64,000 nt of DNA from Arcticibacter tournemirensis (lineage in GTDB: Bacteria > Bacteroidota > Bacteroidia > Sphingobacteriales > Sphingobacteriaceae), in NCBI RefSeq assembly GCF_006716645.1, contig NZ_VFPL01000001.1, positions 2,852,001-2,916,000 on the forward strand, in the 5' to 3' direction. Positions 1 to 8,171 of the stretch are shown piece after piece. The notes under the pieces are model-generated. The model did not search any database. It was not told where the DNA came from and saw only the letters and a program-made list of their open reading frames with translations. Within the stretch, counting starts at the first letter, position 1. Each line of letters begins with the position of its first letter. The position numbers and the translations under genes were made by a program.

Positions 1-204
1 GAGCACAACAGACAGGAGTTGCAAGATTTACTTGGATTATCCGACAGGAAGAATTTCAGGACCAAATATTTAAATCCGGCAATAGACGCAGGACTGCTCA
101 ACTTATTAGACCCCGAAAATCCAACAACGAGTAAGCAGCGGTACATGCTGACAGAACTAGGCAAGCAATATTCTTCATGGCTAAAAAAGACGATAACTTC
201 ATAA
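1..204 (+). CDS. C-terminal end of a Fic-family or AlbA_2-type ATP-binding protein (5' cut by window)
   Basis: The reading frame is open from the first base, so only the last 67 residues are present. The segment has the pattern LLGLSDRKNF…YLNPAIDAGL…TSKQRYMLTELG, the small winged-helix tail at the end of many Fic-domain AMPylators and of divergent AAA_4/AlbA_2 ATP-binding proteins. The catalytic part lies outside the window, so the two parents cannot be told apart. An apparent TTG start at 19 is internal. The end overlaps by frame the possible start of the next, broken lipoprotein gene. Confidence 0.6.
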   Translation, partial: EHNRQELQDLLGLSDRKNFRTKYLNPAIDAGLLNLLDPENPTTSKQRYMLTELGKQYSSWLKKTITS

Positions 205-672
205 AAATACTCTTTCACGTTTACAGCAAGGTGCTTGATCAATGGAAAGGGTACCTAATAATCTTCTTAGCATTAACCACAACTGCTGGATGTTCAAGCA
301 GCACACAAAATTGGGTCTTATATCTCGATAAGTATAGTATAGGCACAATTTCGATGCCGTCTGCACCAACTGAAATGCTTGATACGATTAATACTTCCGA
401 ATTTAAGCTTGTCGTATCCCAGAACATCGGATATTATGATAGCCCTAAAAAAAGTCCATTTTTTCTATCCTGAGCCAGGCGTCAAGATAACATTGTTTAA
501 TTCCGAATCAAATATAAAGAGCATATGCCGGATTATAATTTTCGACAATTGCGTTATATCTATCAGTGCAACGGGAGCAAACGACGGCTATAATAGCGAT
601 GCCGAGGAAAAGTTCTTCAACAGTCTAAAAGTAAATCCAGGGAATCGCCATCGTAAAAGGAGAGCCCTTTGA
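177..672 (+). pseudogene. Lipoprotein-like gene broken by a frameshift in an A7 run
   Basis: Frame 3 encodes a hydrophobic N-terminus ending in a lipobox-like LTTTAGC followed by SSST, then runs to a stop at 473. Frame 1 carries on without a break in sense from about 450 to 672 with the same kind of composition. Removing one A from the seven-A run near 451–457 joins the halves as DSPKKVHFFYPEPGVK. This is therefore one gene of about 160 residues with a one-base insertion, either real decay or a homopolymer sequencing error. The start is uncertain: ATG 177, inside the preceding gene, or a GTG near 231. No family was recognised. Confidence 0.55.
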
Positions 673-763
673 TAAATAAATACTGTAAGGGAAATTTGGC
701 GGTCATGTCAGTACTATTGACAACCGGAAGCCTCAAAATAAACGGTTAGTTCATACCTCAAAG

Positions 764-1261
764 CTACTTGCTTTGCAGATAAGCTTTCATTTTCGGATAA
801 GCTTCGGTTTCATACCAGGCTTTTGACGGCCGGTTGGCCGGGAAGCCGTACCGGGCACGGTAAGCCTTGCGTTCTGCCGTGAAATCCCACCAGCGTTTGC
901 CGGTATCGCCATGCTTGATGAAATGCACCAGCAGGCGGTAGGAATCTTCCACACAGGGATCGGCCCAGACGCCCGCATGCCGCTCGAAAGCGTCGAACAG
1001 TTCGACTGCCGTCCTGCCCCGCAACTGTTCCAGCGAATAATAGCCCTGGGCGATCAGTTCTTCCGCGAAGTTGACCCCCAGCGAAGGAATGCGCTGAAAT
1101 TCAGCCAGCGCCTGTAGCTCGCGGATCCGTTCGGAGGAAGCCTGCAGGGCGGCAGCCACCTCATCCGGAGCCATCTCCTGCATCTGTTTCTGCGTAATCC
1201 TCTGCGCCTTCAGCGCCTGTTTCTCTGCCGCTGTAAGTTTATAATCAACCGTCTTTTTCAT
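764..1261 (-). CDS. Helix-hairpin-helix, Cdd1-like (pathogenicity-locus family) protein
   Basis: 165 residues. The lysine/glutamine-rich N-terminus (KLTAAEKQALKAQ) is followed by a helix-hairpin-helix-like stretch (RIPSLGVNFAEELIAQGY, residues about 57–75). The C-terminus is typical of the Cdd1 family: ADPCVEDSYRLLVHF, then KRWWDFTAERKAYRARYG. The family is small, presumed DNA-binding and of unknown role; it was named from a Geobacillus/Clostridium locus and not from a demonstrated function. The gene stands alone, divergent from the DUF4375 gene. A TACCTTTG box lies about 60 nt upstream of the ATG. Confidence 0.75.
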   Translation of the reverse strand: MKKTVDYKLTAAEKQALKAQRITQKQMQEMAPDEVAAALQASSERIRELQALAEFQRIPSLGVNFAEELIAQGYYSLEQLRGRTAVELFDAFERHAGVWADPCVEDSYRLLVHFIKHGDTGKRWWDFTAERKAYRARYGFPANRPSKAWYETEAYPKMKAYLQSK

Positions 1262-1319
1262 GATCTGTAGGGTCTTGAAAACAAAGTTGTGAAAAAAATG
1301 TAAATACTTATTGAATTAA

Positions 1320-1327
1320 CAAAGGTA
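1320..1327 (-). promoter_or_regulatory. -7 promoter box TACCTTTG for the Cdd1-like gene
   Basis: The minus strand reads TACCTTTG, a full match to the Bacteroidota -7 consensus TAnnTTTG, 58 nt upstream of the ATG at 1261. A second near match (CAACTTTG) lies at 1282–1289. No clear -33 TTTG element was assigned. Confidence 0.4.
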
Positions 1328-1429
1328 TTAGCATGACTTTGCAGATCTGAATTCGATCAGTTATGCTTGCAAGGAAAGAAGATATCATTGGTGTATAACT
1401 TTGGAGCATACTTATAATCAGAAATTTTG

Positions 1430-1437
1430 TTAATTTG
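1430..1437 (+). promoter_or_regulatory. -7-like box TTAATTTG immediately before the DUF4375 start
   Basis: TTAATTTG (one mismatch to TAnnTTTG) ends 3 nt before ATG 1441, which implies a transcript starting at or next to the start codon. The preceding 30 nt are nearly the same as the region before the DUF4180 gene at 6558, both containing ATCAGAAATTT. The TTG inside the box is in frame and can be mistaken for a start codon at 1435. Confidence 0.5.
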
Positions 1438-1440
1438 AGT

Positions 1441-1986
1441 ATGCGCATCCTTCCAACGTCGCTTCATCCATCCGAGTACCTTTATTTAACAATCAGCAAG
1501 ATTGATAAAACCTCTGATAGCCGTCTGATTCAAGTTGTTTTCCGTAATATTCGTGAGAAGATAAAATCACTCGCAGACGACGAGTACCAAGCAGTGTCTT
1601 CACTATCGAAGTCAAGACAGGCAATCTATGTGATTTGGCATTTACAAGCCGAAGTAAATAACGGAGGCTTTAACCAGTTCTATTTTAATCCGGTGGGAAA
1701 GTATGCACATCTGGCGCCACAAGCACTCTCTCATGTAGGAGCAAACAAGTTCTCGCAGCTTGTGGTAAAAGCAAACATGACATATGAAGATTATTACGAT
1801 AAGATAACCTGTCAACAGGACGGCACAATTGAAGGTTTCAGCAGATCATATAACGACAACCCCTTAAATGAGTTAGACAGGCAATTCTACCAGCTATATA
1901 GCAAAGAAGACCTCACTGCGATTCTTATTCACTTCATAAGAACCCATAAACAAGATTTCAGCGATTGCCCCGACGATTCCTGCTGA
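1441..1986 (+). CDS. DUF4375 (DMP19-like DNA-mimic family) protein
   Basis: 181 residues from ATG 1441; the in-frame TTG at 1435 belongs to the promoter box. The core of the DUF4375/DMP19 family is visible at about residues 55–105: SKSRQAIYVIWHLQAEVNNGG, then FNQFYFN. Neisserial DMP19 is an acidic dimer that imitates DNA and sequesters a DNA-binding regulator. Here the 46-nt gap to the PLD–helicase–DUF3427 gene suggests, as inference only, that it modulates that nucleic-acid enzyme. The helicase gene also has a promoter of its own. Confidence 0.75.
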   Translation: MRILPTSLHPSEYLYLTISKIDKTSDSRLIQVVFRNIREKIKSLADDEYQAVSSLSKSRQAIYVIWHLQAEVNNGGFNQFYFNPVGKYAHLAPQALSHVGANKFSQLVVKANMTYEDYYDKITCQQDGTIEGFSRSYNDNPLNELDRQFYQLYSKEDLTAILIHFIRTHKQDFSDCPDDSC

Positions 1987-2005
1987 AAGTCTCCCCCAAA
2001 ACCAA

Positions 2006-2013
2006 TACCTTTG
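2006..2013 (+). promoter_or_regulatory. -7 promoter box TACCTTTG for the PLD–helicase gene
   Basis: Exact TAnnTTTG match, 19 nt before ATG 2033, in the 46-nt gap after the DUF4375 stop. It would allow the helicase to be transcribed on its own as well as by read-through. Confidence 0.5.
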
Positions 2014-2032
2014 AATCTACACGACCTTATAA

Positions 2033-5000
2033 ATGGAGGAAGGACTCTACGAACAACTCATCACAAAACTGCTCGCCAATAAGCTGGAAACGCAGCTGCA
2101 GGAGCAGTATTACATTAAAAGCAGCATACTCGATAGGGAAGAAGCCGCCCGGTATTTAAGCACGTATCTGGCGGAAACCATCAAGTTTGCATTATCAGAG
2201 TATAAAGACGAAAGCAGCCTTGGCAAGCAGATCGAGCTCAGCAACAAAATCATACAGCTGCTGATGCAGGAACTACCCAGGTTAGACCTGAACGAGAACC
2301 TCATAGAGAGTCAGGGAAAACTGCTTGAAGCCATCTTCAGGAAAGAGAATTTTCCCTATTCCAACATCGAAGAGAGGATTAAGCAGATAACACCCTATAC
2401 CAGGCTGAGCCAAAGCGAACTATTCACCGGGAACAACATTGGGCTGCCTCTCGAAGCAGAATTACGCAAAGAAATCCTCTCTGCCGACGAGATCTGCTGG
2501 CTGGTATCCTTCATCCGCTTTACAGGCATCAGAGTCTTCGCCAAAGAACTCGAAGAATTCACACAGAGCGGACGCAGCCTTCGCGTAATCACAAGCTCCT
2601 ATATGGGCGTTACAGAAACCAAGGCAGTGGAGTATCTGGCATCGCTTCCCAACACAGAAATAAAGGTCTCTTACAACTCGCAGCACGAGCGGCTTCATGC
2701 CAAGGCCTACCTCTTTAAACGAAACACCGGGTTCCATACCGCCTATATCGGCTCGTCCAACATGTCATTGTCGGCATTAACCAAAGGACTCGAGTGGAAC
2801 CTGAAGATCACCACGAAGGAGATCGGTCATATTACCGACAAGTTTCAAAAGATCTTCGAGACCTACTGGCTCGACCGCGATTTTGAAACTTACCGGCCCG
2901 GACAAGATAAAGACAAGCTGCGCAAGGCCCTAAAAAGCCAGCAAAGCAGAGACACCGCAACCATCGCCACCTTTTTCGATCTCAATCCCTTCGAGCATCA
3001 AAAGGAGGTACTCGAAAAGCTGCAGGCAGAGCGGCAGGTCCATGGGCGCTACAGAAATCTCATTGTAGCCGCCACCGGAACTGGTAAAACCGTCATTTCC
3101 GCCTTCGACTACAAACGGTTCAAAGAGCAAAACCTGCGTGCCCGGCTGCTTTTTGTAGCCCACCGCAAGGAAATTCTCGATCAGGCCCGCGAAACCTTCA
3201 GACATGTGCTGCGCGACGCCAACTTCGGAGAATTCTGGGGCGACGGACAAGAGCCCGATAATTACGAATATCTGTTCGCCTCCGTGCAAACCCTCAGCAA
3301 TCGTATTGACAGCCTGCCCCTCGATACCCGTTTTTACGATTACATCATTATCGACGAAGTACACCATATTGCAGCCAGCAGTTACCGGCCCGTACTTCAA
3401 AAGTTCGAACCCAAAATCCTCTTAGGGCTCACCGCCACGCCCGAACGGATGGACGGAGAAGATATTCTCAAAGATTTCGACCATACTATTGCCGCCGAAA
3501 TCCGCCTGCCCGAAGCACTAAACAGGAAGCTGCTGTCGCCATTTCAATACTTTGCGGTGAGCGATACCATCGACCTTTCGCATGTCAACTGGCGCCAGGG
3601 AAAATACGAAGTCAATGAGCTCACCCGTCTCTATACCGAAGACGACCGGCGCGTAAACGAGATCGTCCATAACTGCGATAAATACCTCAGCGATATTTCC
3701 GATGTACGAGCTTTAGGTTTTTGCGTAAGCCAGGAACATGCCCGTTTTATGGCCGAGAAGCTGGTCATTCGGGGATTAAAAGCCGATTACCTGGTGAGCA
3801 ATAACGGAAATTCCAATCGTGACGAAGTACGCCGGAAACTGCAGAACAAAGAAATCAACTATCTTTTTGTAGTCGATATCTTTAACGAAGGAGTAGACAT
3901 TCCCGAGATCGATACCGTACTGTTCCTGCGGCCTACCGAAAGTTTAACCATCTTCCTGCAGCAATTAGGAAGAGGACTACGGCTTTCCGAAGGGAAGGAA
4001 TGCCTTACCGTACTCGACTTTGTAGGCAATGCCAGGCCAGAATACGATTTTGAACAAAAATTCCGTGCGCTGGTAGGGAAGACCCATACCTCTATCCTAA
4101 AAGAAGTGTCCGACGACTTTCCGCATTTGCCCTTAGGTTGTTCCATTATTCTCGAAAAGCGGGCCAAAGAAATTATCCTCAGTAACATCAAGGCGGCCGT
4201 AGGCTTTAACCGGAATCAGTTAATCAAAAAGATCCAGAACTTCCGATACCAAAGCACACTGCCCTTAAATTTGAAGAATTTCCTTGAAATCAACCATATA
4301 GAACTTCCCCTGCTTTACAAAAGAGGAAGCTGGAAAAGGTTATGTGCAGACGCAGGGGTGATCGATGGCTTTACCGAACCCAACGAAAAGGCCATTACAT
4401 CCTGCATCAGCCGAAGGCTCCTGCAATGCAATTCTATAAGCTATCTCACGTTTATAGAAAATCTCATCACCAGTAACTTCAATTACGGGATAAGCAGCCA
4501 GGCAGAAGAACTCTTGCTCCTGATGTTCCATTATGATGTTTGGCAAAAGGGGGGAGAGGCCCTGGGCTTTCAGTCGTTACAGGAGAGTATGCAGCAATTG
4601 AGAAACAATCCGGTAATGCTTGAAGAACTGCAGGAAGTAATCGACCTTCTGATTTCAAGAGTCGATTTTATTGAAAAGGACATCGATCTCGGATTCTCCT
4701 TCCCGTTGAAGATACACAGCAGGTATAATAGAGACCAGATTCTGGCAGCATTAGGGCTCCATCAGTTTGAAAAGGCAAGCTCAAACAGGGAAGGAGTAGC
4801 CTATAACAAACAAGTAAACGCAGAAGCCCTCTTCGTTACCCTTAAGAAGACAGAAAAAGAGTACTCTCCGACTACGCTGTACGAAGACTATGCTATTAAC
4901 GAAAGCCTGTTTCACTGGCAGAGCCAGAATCGGGCATCAGCAGAAAACCCTTCCGGGAAAGCCTATATCAGTCAGCAGACTACCGGCAGAAAAATTTTAC

Positions 5001-5176
5001 TCTTTGTCAGAGAGCAGAATGACGACGAATATGGTTTTACCCTGTCATACGTTTTCCTGGGAGAAGCAAATTTTAAAAGCTCTACCGGAGCCAAGCCCAT
5101 GAATATAGAATGGCGGTTAGCTGAGCCTATGCCCGCATATTTATGGAAAGAAAGTGGGAAGTTGGCGGTGGGGTGA
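2033..5176 (+). CDS. PLD-nuclease / SF2 DEAD-box helicase with C-terminal DUF3427
   Basis: 1047 residues in three parts. Residues about 130–290 form a phospholipase-D-like nuclease domain with HAKAYLF and, further on, GSSNMS (the HxK…GSxN half-motif, about 220–240). An SF2 helicase follows, with Walker A AATGTGKT (about 346), DEVH (about 439), GLTATPER (about 465) and motif VI QQLGRGLR (about 642). The last 350 residues match the DUF3427 region found only on such helicases. Proteins of this architecture (like the N-terminal PLD 'YfiC-type' ATPases) occur in defence islands and restriction-like loci, where they are thought to cut or remodel foreign DNA. The gene is full length and intact, and the DUF4375 gene upstream is its only likely partner. 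Confidence 0.85.
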   Translation: MEEGLYEQLITKLLANKLETQLQEQYYIKSSILDREEAARYLSTYLAETIKFALSEYKDESSLGKQIELSNKIIQLLMQELPRLDLNENLIESQGKLLEAIFRKENFPYSNIEERIKQITPYTRLSQSELFTGNNIGLPLEAELRKEILSADEICWLVSFIRFTGIRVFAKELEEFTQSGRSLRVITSSYMGVTETKAVEYLASLPNTEIKVSYNSQHERLHAKAYLFKRNTGFHTAYIGSSNMSLSALTKGLEWNLKITTKEIGHITDKFQKIFETYWLDRDFETYRPGQDKDKLRKALKSQQSRDTATIATFFDLNPFEHQKEVLEKLQAERQVHGRYRNLIVAATGTGKTVISAFDYKRFKEQNLRARLLFVAHRKEILDQARETFRHVLRDANFGEFWGDGQEPDNYEYLFASVQTLSNRIDSLPLDTRFYDYIIIDEVHHIAASSYRPVLQKFEPKILLGLTATPERMDGEDILKDFDHTIAAEIRLPEALNRKLLSPFQYFAVSDTIDLSHVNWRQGKYEVNELTRLYTEDDRRVNEIVHNCDKYLSDISDVRALGFCVSQEHARFMAEKLVIRGLKADYLVSNNGNSNRDEVRRKLQNKEINYLFVVDIFNEGVDIPEIDTVLFLRPTESLTIFLQQLGRGLRLSEGKECLTVLDFVGNARPEYDFEQKFRALVGKTHTSILKEVSDDFPHLPLGCSIILEKRAKEIILSNIKAAVGFNRNQLIKKIQNFRYQSTLPLNLKNFLEINHIELPLLYKRGSWKRLCADAGVIDGFTEPNEKAITSCISRRLLQCNSISYLTFIENLITSNFNYGISSQAEELLLLMFHYDVWQKGGEALGFQSLQESMQQLRNNPVMLEELQEVIDLLISRVDFIEKDIDLGFSFPLKIHSRYNRDQILAALGLHQFEKASSNREGVAYNKQVNAEALFVTLKKTEKEYSPTTLYEDYAINESLFHWQSQNRASAENPSGKAYISQQTTGRKILLFVREQNDDEYGFTLSYVFLGEANFKSSTGAKPMNIEWRLAEPMPAYLWKESGKLAVG

Positions 5177-5279
5177 TTGAGAAGGAAAAACGATCTCTGG
5201 AATTTCATATCTGTGCATTTTTTCGAAAAGTCATTTTTGAAAAAAGTCGTTATTTATTTTCTTCAAAAACAGGAAATTG

Positions 5280-5287
5280 TAACTTTG
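5280..5287 (+). promoter_or_regulatory. -7 promoter box TAACTTTG 3 nt before the Rpn start
   Basis: Full match to TAnnTTTG ending three bases before ATG 5291. It supports 5291 as the start, against the longer frame from 5177, and implies a leaderless transcript. Confidence 0.55.
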
Positions 5288-5290
5288 GGT

Positions 5291-6166
5291 ATGAACCATT
5301 CTGACCAGCCTATAACCACCAAATTCATCGACCCACTTACTGACTACGGCTTCCGCTTCTACTTCGCATCAGAACCCCGAAAAGAGATTCTGATAGAATT
5401 TCTCAACGACCTGTTTGATGGAGAGAGGTACATAGAAGATCTGGAATATACACCGACGGAGCACGACGGTGACGTCCCGGCTGACAAACGGGTTATGTTT
5501 GACCTTAACTGCCGGGGCCGTAACAATGAGCACTTCATCATCGAGATGCAACGTGTCAGACAGGAATTTTTCAGGGACAGGGCGCTTTATTACACGTCGA
5601 GGCTCATTCATCGACTCCTGTCAAAAGGAGGAGAATCGAACCAGTACGAACTGCCTGCCGTTTACCTTATCGGCGTTCTTGAGTTCAGGATGGATGATAA
5701 CGAAAAAGAACAGTATTTTTACGATATTGCCCTTGCGGATAAAATCACAGGTAAACAATTTTACAACAAACTGGGTTTTAAATTTCTGGAATTGAGTAAC
5801 TTTGTAAAGGAAGAGCATCAGCTGGAAAGCTACCGCGACAAATGGATGTACCTGCTCAAGCATATGCACAAAATGGACAGGTTGCCGACATTTTTAGATA
5901 AGCGGGTTTTTCAGAAAATCTTCAGTATAGCAGAGGTATCGAAATTAACAACGGAGGAACGTATGGCATACGAAGCAAGTTTAAAGGCAAAATGGGATAG
6001 TCAAAATGCGTTTGCTTATGTAGAAAAGCGGGTACGGGAAGAAGAACAAGCAAAAATGCTTGAAGAAAGACGCAATATTGCCAGGGCAATGAAAGCTGAC
6101 GGTTTGTCGGTCGCTCAGATTAGCAAATTTACAGGATTATCTCCTGAAGAAATTCAGGGGTTGTAA
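5291..6166 (+). CDS. Rpn-family PD-(D/E)XK nuclease / putative transposase (PDDEXK_9 type)
   Basis: 291 residues from ATG 5291. The N-terminal half has the family signature KFIDPLTDYGFRFYFASEP, then EILIEFLNDLF. The nuclease core has DLNCRGRNNEHFIIEMQR (about 85–105), with the D…ExQ arrangement of PD-(D/E)XK enzymes. The C-terminal tail (WDSQNAFAYVEKR…ISKFTGLSPEEIQ) is the variable tail typical of Rpn/PDDEXK transposases. E. coli Rpn proteins promote RecA-independent recombination and act as phage-defence toxins. A Shine–Dalgarno and in-frame ATG lie inside the gene at 5953–5965, and a duplicated tail follows at 6182. Confidence 0.85.
   Translation: MNHSDQPITTKFIDPLTDYGFRFYFASEPRKEILIEFLNDLFDGERYIEDLEYTPTEHDGDVPADKRVMFDLNCRGRNNEHFIIEMQRVRQEFFRDRALYYTSRLIHRLLSKGGESNQYELPAVYLIGVLEFRMDDNEKEQYFYDIALADKITGKQFYNKLGFKFLELSNFVKEEHQLESYRDKWMYLLKHMHKMDRLPTFLDKRVFQKIFSIAEVSKLTTEERMAYEASLKAKWDSQNAFAYVEKRVREEEQAKMLEERRNIARAMKADGLSVAQISKFTGLSPEEIQGL
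5953..5965 (+). promoter_or_regulatory. Internal ribosome-binding site and in-frame ATG for a 67-aa Rpn tail protein
   Basis: GGAGG at 5953–5957 is followed after 5 nt by ATG 5963, in frame with the nuclease. Initiation here would give a 67-residue protein consisting only of the C-terminal tail (MAYEASLKAKWDSQNAF…). In E. coli, internally started short Rpn products (RpnS) neutralise the full-length nuclease. Strong Shine–Dalgarno sites are uncommon before Bacteroidota genes, which makes this one stand out. Use of the site is an inference. Confidence 0.4.
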
Positions 6167-6181
6167 ATCTCTTGAGAACCT

Positions 6182-6369
6182 ATGGAAACACACAATACGA
6201 AAAAATGGGATACGCAGAATGCGTTTGCCTATTTAGAGAAAAAGGCCGGTAAGAAGGCAGAATAGAAAAAAAATATGAGATTGCTCGTGAATTAGTGAAG
6301 CTGGGTGTTCCGATAAATAAAATTTCTAAAGCGACCGGTTTGTCTATTGAAGAAATAGAAAAGTTATAA
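6182..6369 (+). pseudogene. Orphan Rpn C-terminal tail, frameshifted
   Basis: ATG 6182 opens METHNTKKWDTQNAFAYLEKK and stops at 6265. One frame over, YEIARELVKLG…ISKATGLSIEEIEKL continues to a stop at 6369. Joined, they give a close homologue of the tail of the Rpn just upstream (WDSQNAFAYVEK…ISKFTGLSPEEIQ). The unit starts at the same domain boundary as the internal ATG of that gene. It is 15 nt downstream of the Rpn stop and is followed by a terminator. The nonsense/frameshift break lies around 6251–6265. Confidence 0.7.
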
Positions 6370-6390
6370 TCAATATCCCAAGAGAATATT

Positions 6391-6414
6391 AGCCGCCCCT
6401 TCCGCGGCTTTTTT
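6391..6414 (+). terminator. Rho-independent terminator after the Rpn/tail unit
   Basis: AGCCGC (6391–6396), a 7-nt loop, GCGGCT (6404–6409) and a T-run, followed by more T at 6416–6422. A textbook intrinsic terminator on the plus strand. Confidence 0.85.
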
Positions 6415-6546
6415 GTTTTTTACCGTCATAAGTTTATTCGCCTTGCACCGGATGTCGTCCTGTCCGTTCCTAAAAATGCTATACCTCCGGTAATAACAGA
6501 CTGCGACTTCAGAATGTCCACACAAACTTATTATCAGAAATTTCGC

Positions 6547-6554
6547 TTAATTTG
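6547..6554 (+). promoter_or_regulatory. -7-like box TTAATTTG 3 nt before the DUF4180 start
   Basis: Same box, same 3-nt spacing and nearly the same upstream 30 nt as before the DUF4375 gene (1410–1440). The in-frame TTG at 6552 is part of the box and not a start codon. Confidence 0.5.
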
Positions 6555-6557
6555 AAT

Positions 6558-6926
6558 ATGAATGTAAACAGTCATATCATAAATAATAAAAAGATAGCAG
6601 AAGTAGGAGGAGACGGTGTTTTTATTGAAAGAGCCGAAGACGCTCTCGATCTGCTGGGCGATCTTTATTATCAGGGATTCGACGGAATAATTATCCGGGA
6701 GCAGAATATTACTCCCGATTTTTTTGATTTAAAAACCGGTATCGCCGGTGAAATTCTTCAGAAGTTCTCCAACTACCGCGTAAAGCTTGCCATCATAGGC
6801 GATTTTTCATCTTACAAGGCAAAAACCATCTGCGACTTTATTTATGAAAGTAACAAAACCGGTCATATCAATTTTCTAAGCTCCGTGGAGGAAGCTTTGA
6901 AGAAAATCTCTATTACAATATCATGA
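6558..6926 (+). CDS. DUF4180 domain protein
   Basis: 122 residues filling the DUF4180 family: IAEVGGDGVFIERAEDALDLLG near the N-terminus, then FDGIIIREQNITPDFFDLKTGIAGE cut by family consensus, then RVKLAIIGDFSSY and NFLSSVEEAL. Family members are small, single-domain, cytosolic and without a proven function; they resemble STAS/SpoIIAA-like folds by pattern. ATG 6558 is chosen because the -7 box ends at 6554. The gene is apparently monocistronic after the terminator at 6391. Confidence 0.75.
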   Translation: MNVNSHIINNKKIAEVGGDGVFIERAEDALDLLGDLYYQGFDGIIIREQNITPDFFDLKTGIAGEILQKFSNYRVKLAIIGDFSSYKAKTICDFIYESNKTGHINFLSSVEEALKKISITIS

Positions 6927-7154
6927 GCGATTACGGTATTACAATTGCATCCCATATTTTCGGTTCTGATCCCGACTATATTTAATAATTCTTTTACAGC
7001 TATATTTGAAGTCGTGGCTGAAGCATGTTGCAGTGTTGTTATGTTCCTCGAAGGGGATGGTTATTTAGATTGTGATTTGCAACAGCCCCATGGCACTATG
7101 TTAACACATGGATATGGAGCGAATGATAATCACTGGTTTTATTAATAACCAGAA
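6927..7154 (+). other. Gap with no convincing gene
   Basis: An ATG overlapping the DUF4180 stop (6925) opens only about 20 codons. A weak 66-codon frame (TTG start, 6945–7145) ends in LDCDLQQPHGTM…GANDNHWFY but has no recognisable domain or ribosome-binding site. It may be a gene remnant. Confidence 0.3.
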
Positions 7155-7562
7155 ATGAGAAACGTTTATTATTTGATATGGGCAGATTCGATTCTTAGTT
7201 TTAAGAAATATCACCCTAAGAGACGCGATTGGAAGATAACCGTTTTTTTATACAATACATGGATAAATGCTTTGGGTTTCTGGACGATCCTTCTCTGGGT
7301 GAAATATTTTAATGTTTTGAATATTCCACAGTTTCAGATTGATATCTTCCCGGGCACTTTAATAGACAGTTTTATTGCTTTTACAATGGAGTTTGCCCTT
7401 CCTTTTGCAGTTCTAAACTATTTTCTAATCTTTCATAAAAACAGGTACAAGGTAATTATACAGAAGTATCCTTCTCCGCCGGAAAAGTTGGCATTTATTT
7501 ATTCTGCCAGCGTTGCATTAGCTGCTTTCATTTCAGCGGTGCTTTACGGAGTACTAACCTAA
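7155..7562 (+). CDS. Small integral membrane protein, unknown function
   Basis: 135 residues with ATG 7155. Three hydrophobic segments are visible: about 30–50 (NTWINALGFWTILLWV), 73–93 (FIAFTMEFALPFAVLNYFLIF) and 111–133 (AFIYSASVALAAFISAVLYG). The N-terminal region FKKYHPKRRDWK is basic and probably cytoplasmic. The layout is common among short uncharacterised Bacteroidota inner-membrane proteins next to phage-defence or toxin loci. No enzymatic motif is visible. It lies 48 nt before another membrane protein in the same direction, with which it may be cotranscribed. Confidence 0.6.
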   Translation: MRNVYYLIWADSILSFKKYHPKRRDWKITVFLYNTWINALGFWTILLWVKYFNVLNIPQFQIDIFPGTLIDSFIAFTMEFALPFAVLNYFLIFHKNRYKVIIQKYPSPPEKLAFIYSASVALAAFISAVLYGVLT

Positions 7563-7610
7563 AATATATTAATACTATGAAAAATGGCTGAGTTTAAAAA
7601 AATAGGTTAG

Positions 7611-8114
7611 ATGAAATATATAGTCACCGTCAAAAAGCATTTTATGGTCTTAGAATCAGCCATTATTGGCCATGTGTTGTTAATTGCGATGATTTTCTAT
7701 TTTTACTGCTTAACTGATAATCAGGATGGTGTTCTCGTAATATTAGGTGTAACTTATCTGATCTCTATGTTGCCAGCCTTTTTTCTTCATATTGAATACT
7801 ATACAGCTAATAAGCATGATACCGTAGATATCGATACATTGAGCAAGACTATTACATTTAATGACGGACAGCCTGTTTCATTTAATGACGTTGAAAAAGT
7901 AGTACTTTATATGCCGCCTGTATGGCATAGAAAGGGTTTTATAAGATTGCTGCCCTTTGAAGATTATCATTATGCTAAGATAATGATGAAAAGTGGCGAG
8001 CAGTTTACTTTTACCTGTTTACTGGCATCCAAGGTAGAAGAAGTTATGAAAACAATGCGCGGAGTTTTGATTGAGAAAAAGAAACGGGTTATAGCAAGTG
8101 CTTTGTTTGAATAG
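7611..8114 (+). CDS. Membrane protein with N-terminal hairpin and PH-like C-terminal half, unknown function
   Basis: 167 residues. Two membrane segments are near the N-terminus (about 15–35 SAIIGHVLLIAMIFYFYCL and 42–60). The soluble C-terminal half has the β-rich pattern TVDIDTLSKTITFNDGQPVSF…VEKVVLYMP…AKIMMKSGEQFTFTCLL, which resembles bacterial PH-like/YdbT-type domains. This similarity is by pattern only. The gene follows the preceding membrane protein in the same direction and may form a two-gene unit. It is clearly coding by length and codon pattern. No partner or regulation was seen. Confidence 0.55.
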   Translation: MKYIVTVKKHFMVLESAIIGHVLLIAMIFYFYCLTDNQDGVLVILGVTYLISMLPAFFLHIEYYTANKHDTVDIDTLSKTITFNDGQPVSFNDVEKVVLYMPPVWHRKGFIRLLPFEDYHYAKIMMKSGEQFTFTCLLASKVEEVMKTMRGVLIEKKKRVIASALFE

Positions 8115-8171
8115 CAGAAACTGTAGCTTATAATATTTACTCCTTTTTAAAACGCTCCATTATTTAATGGC

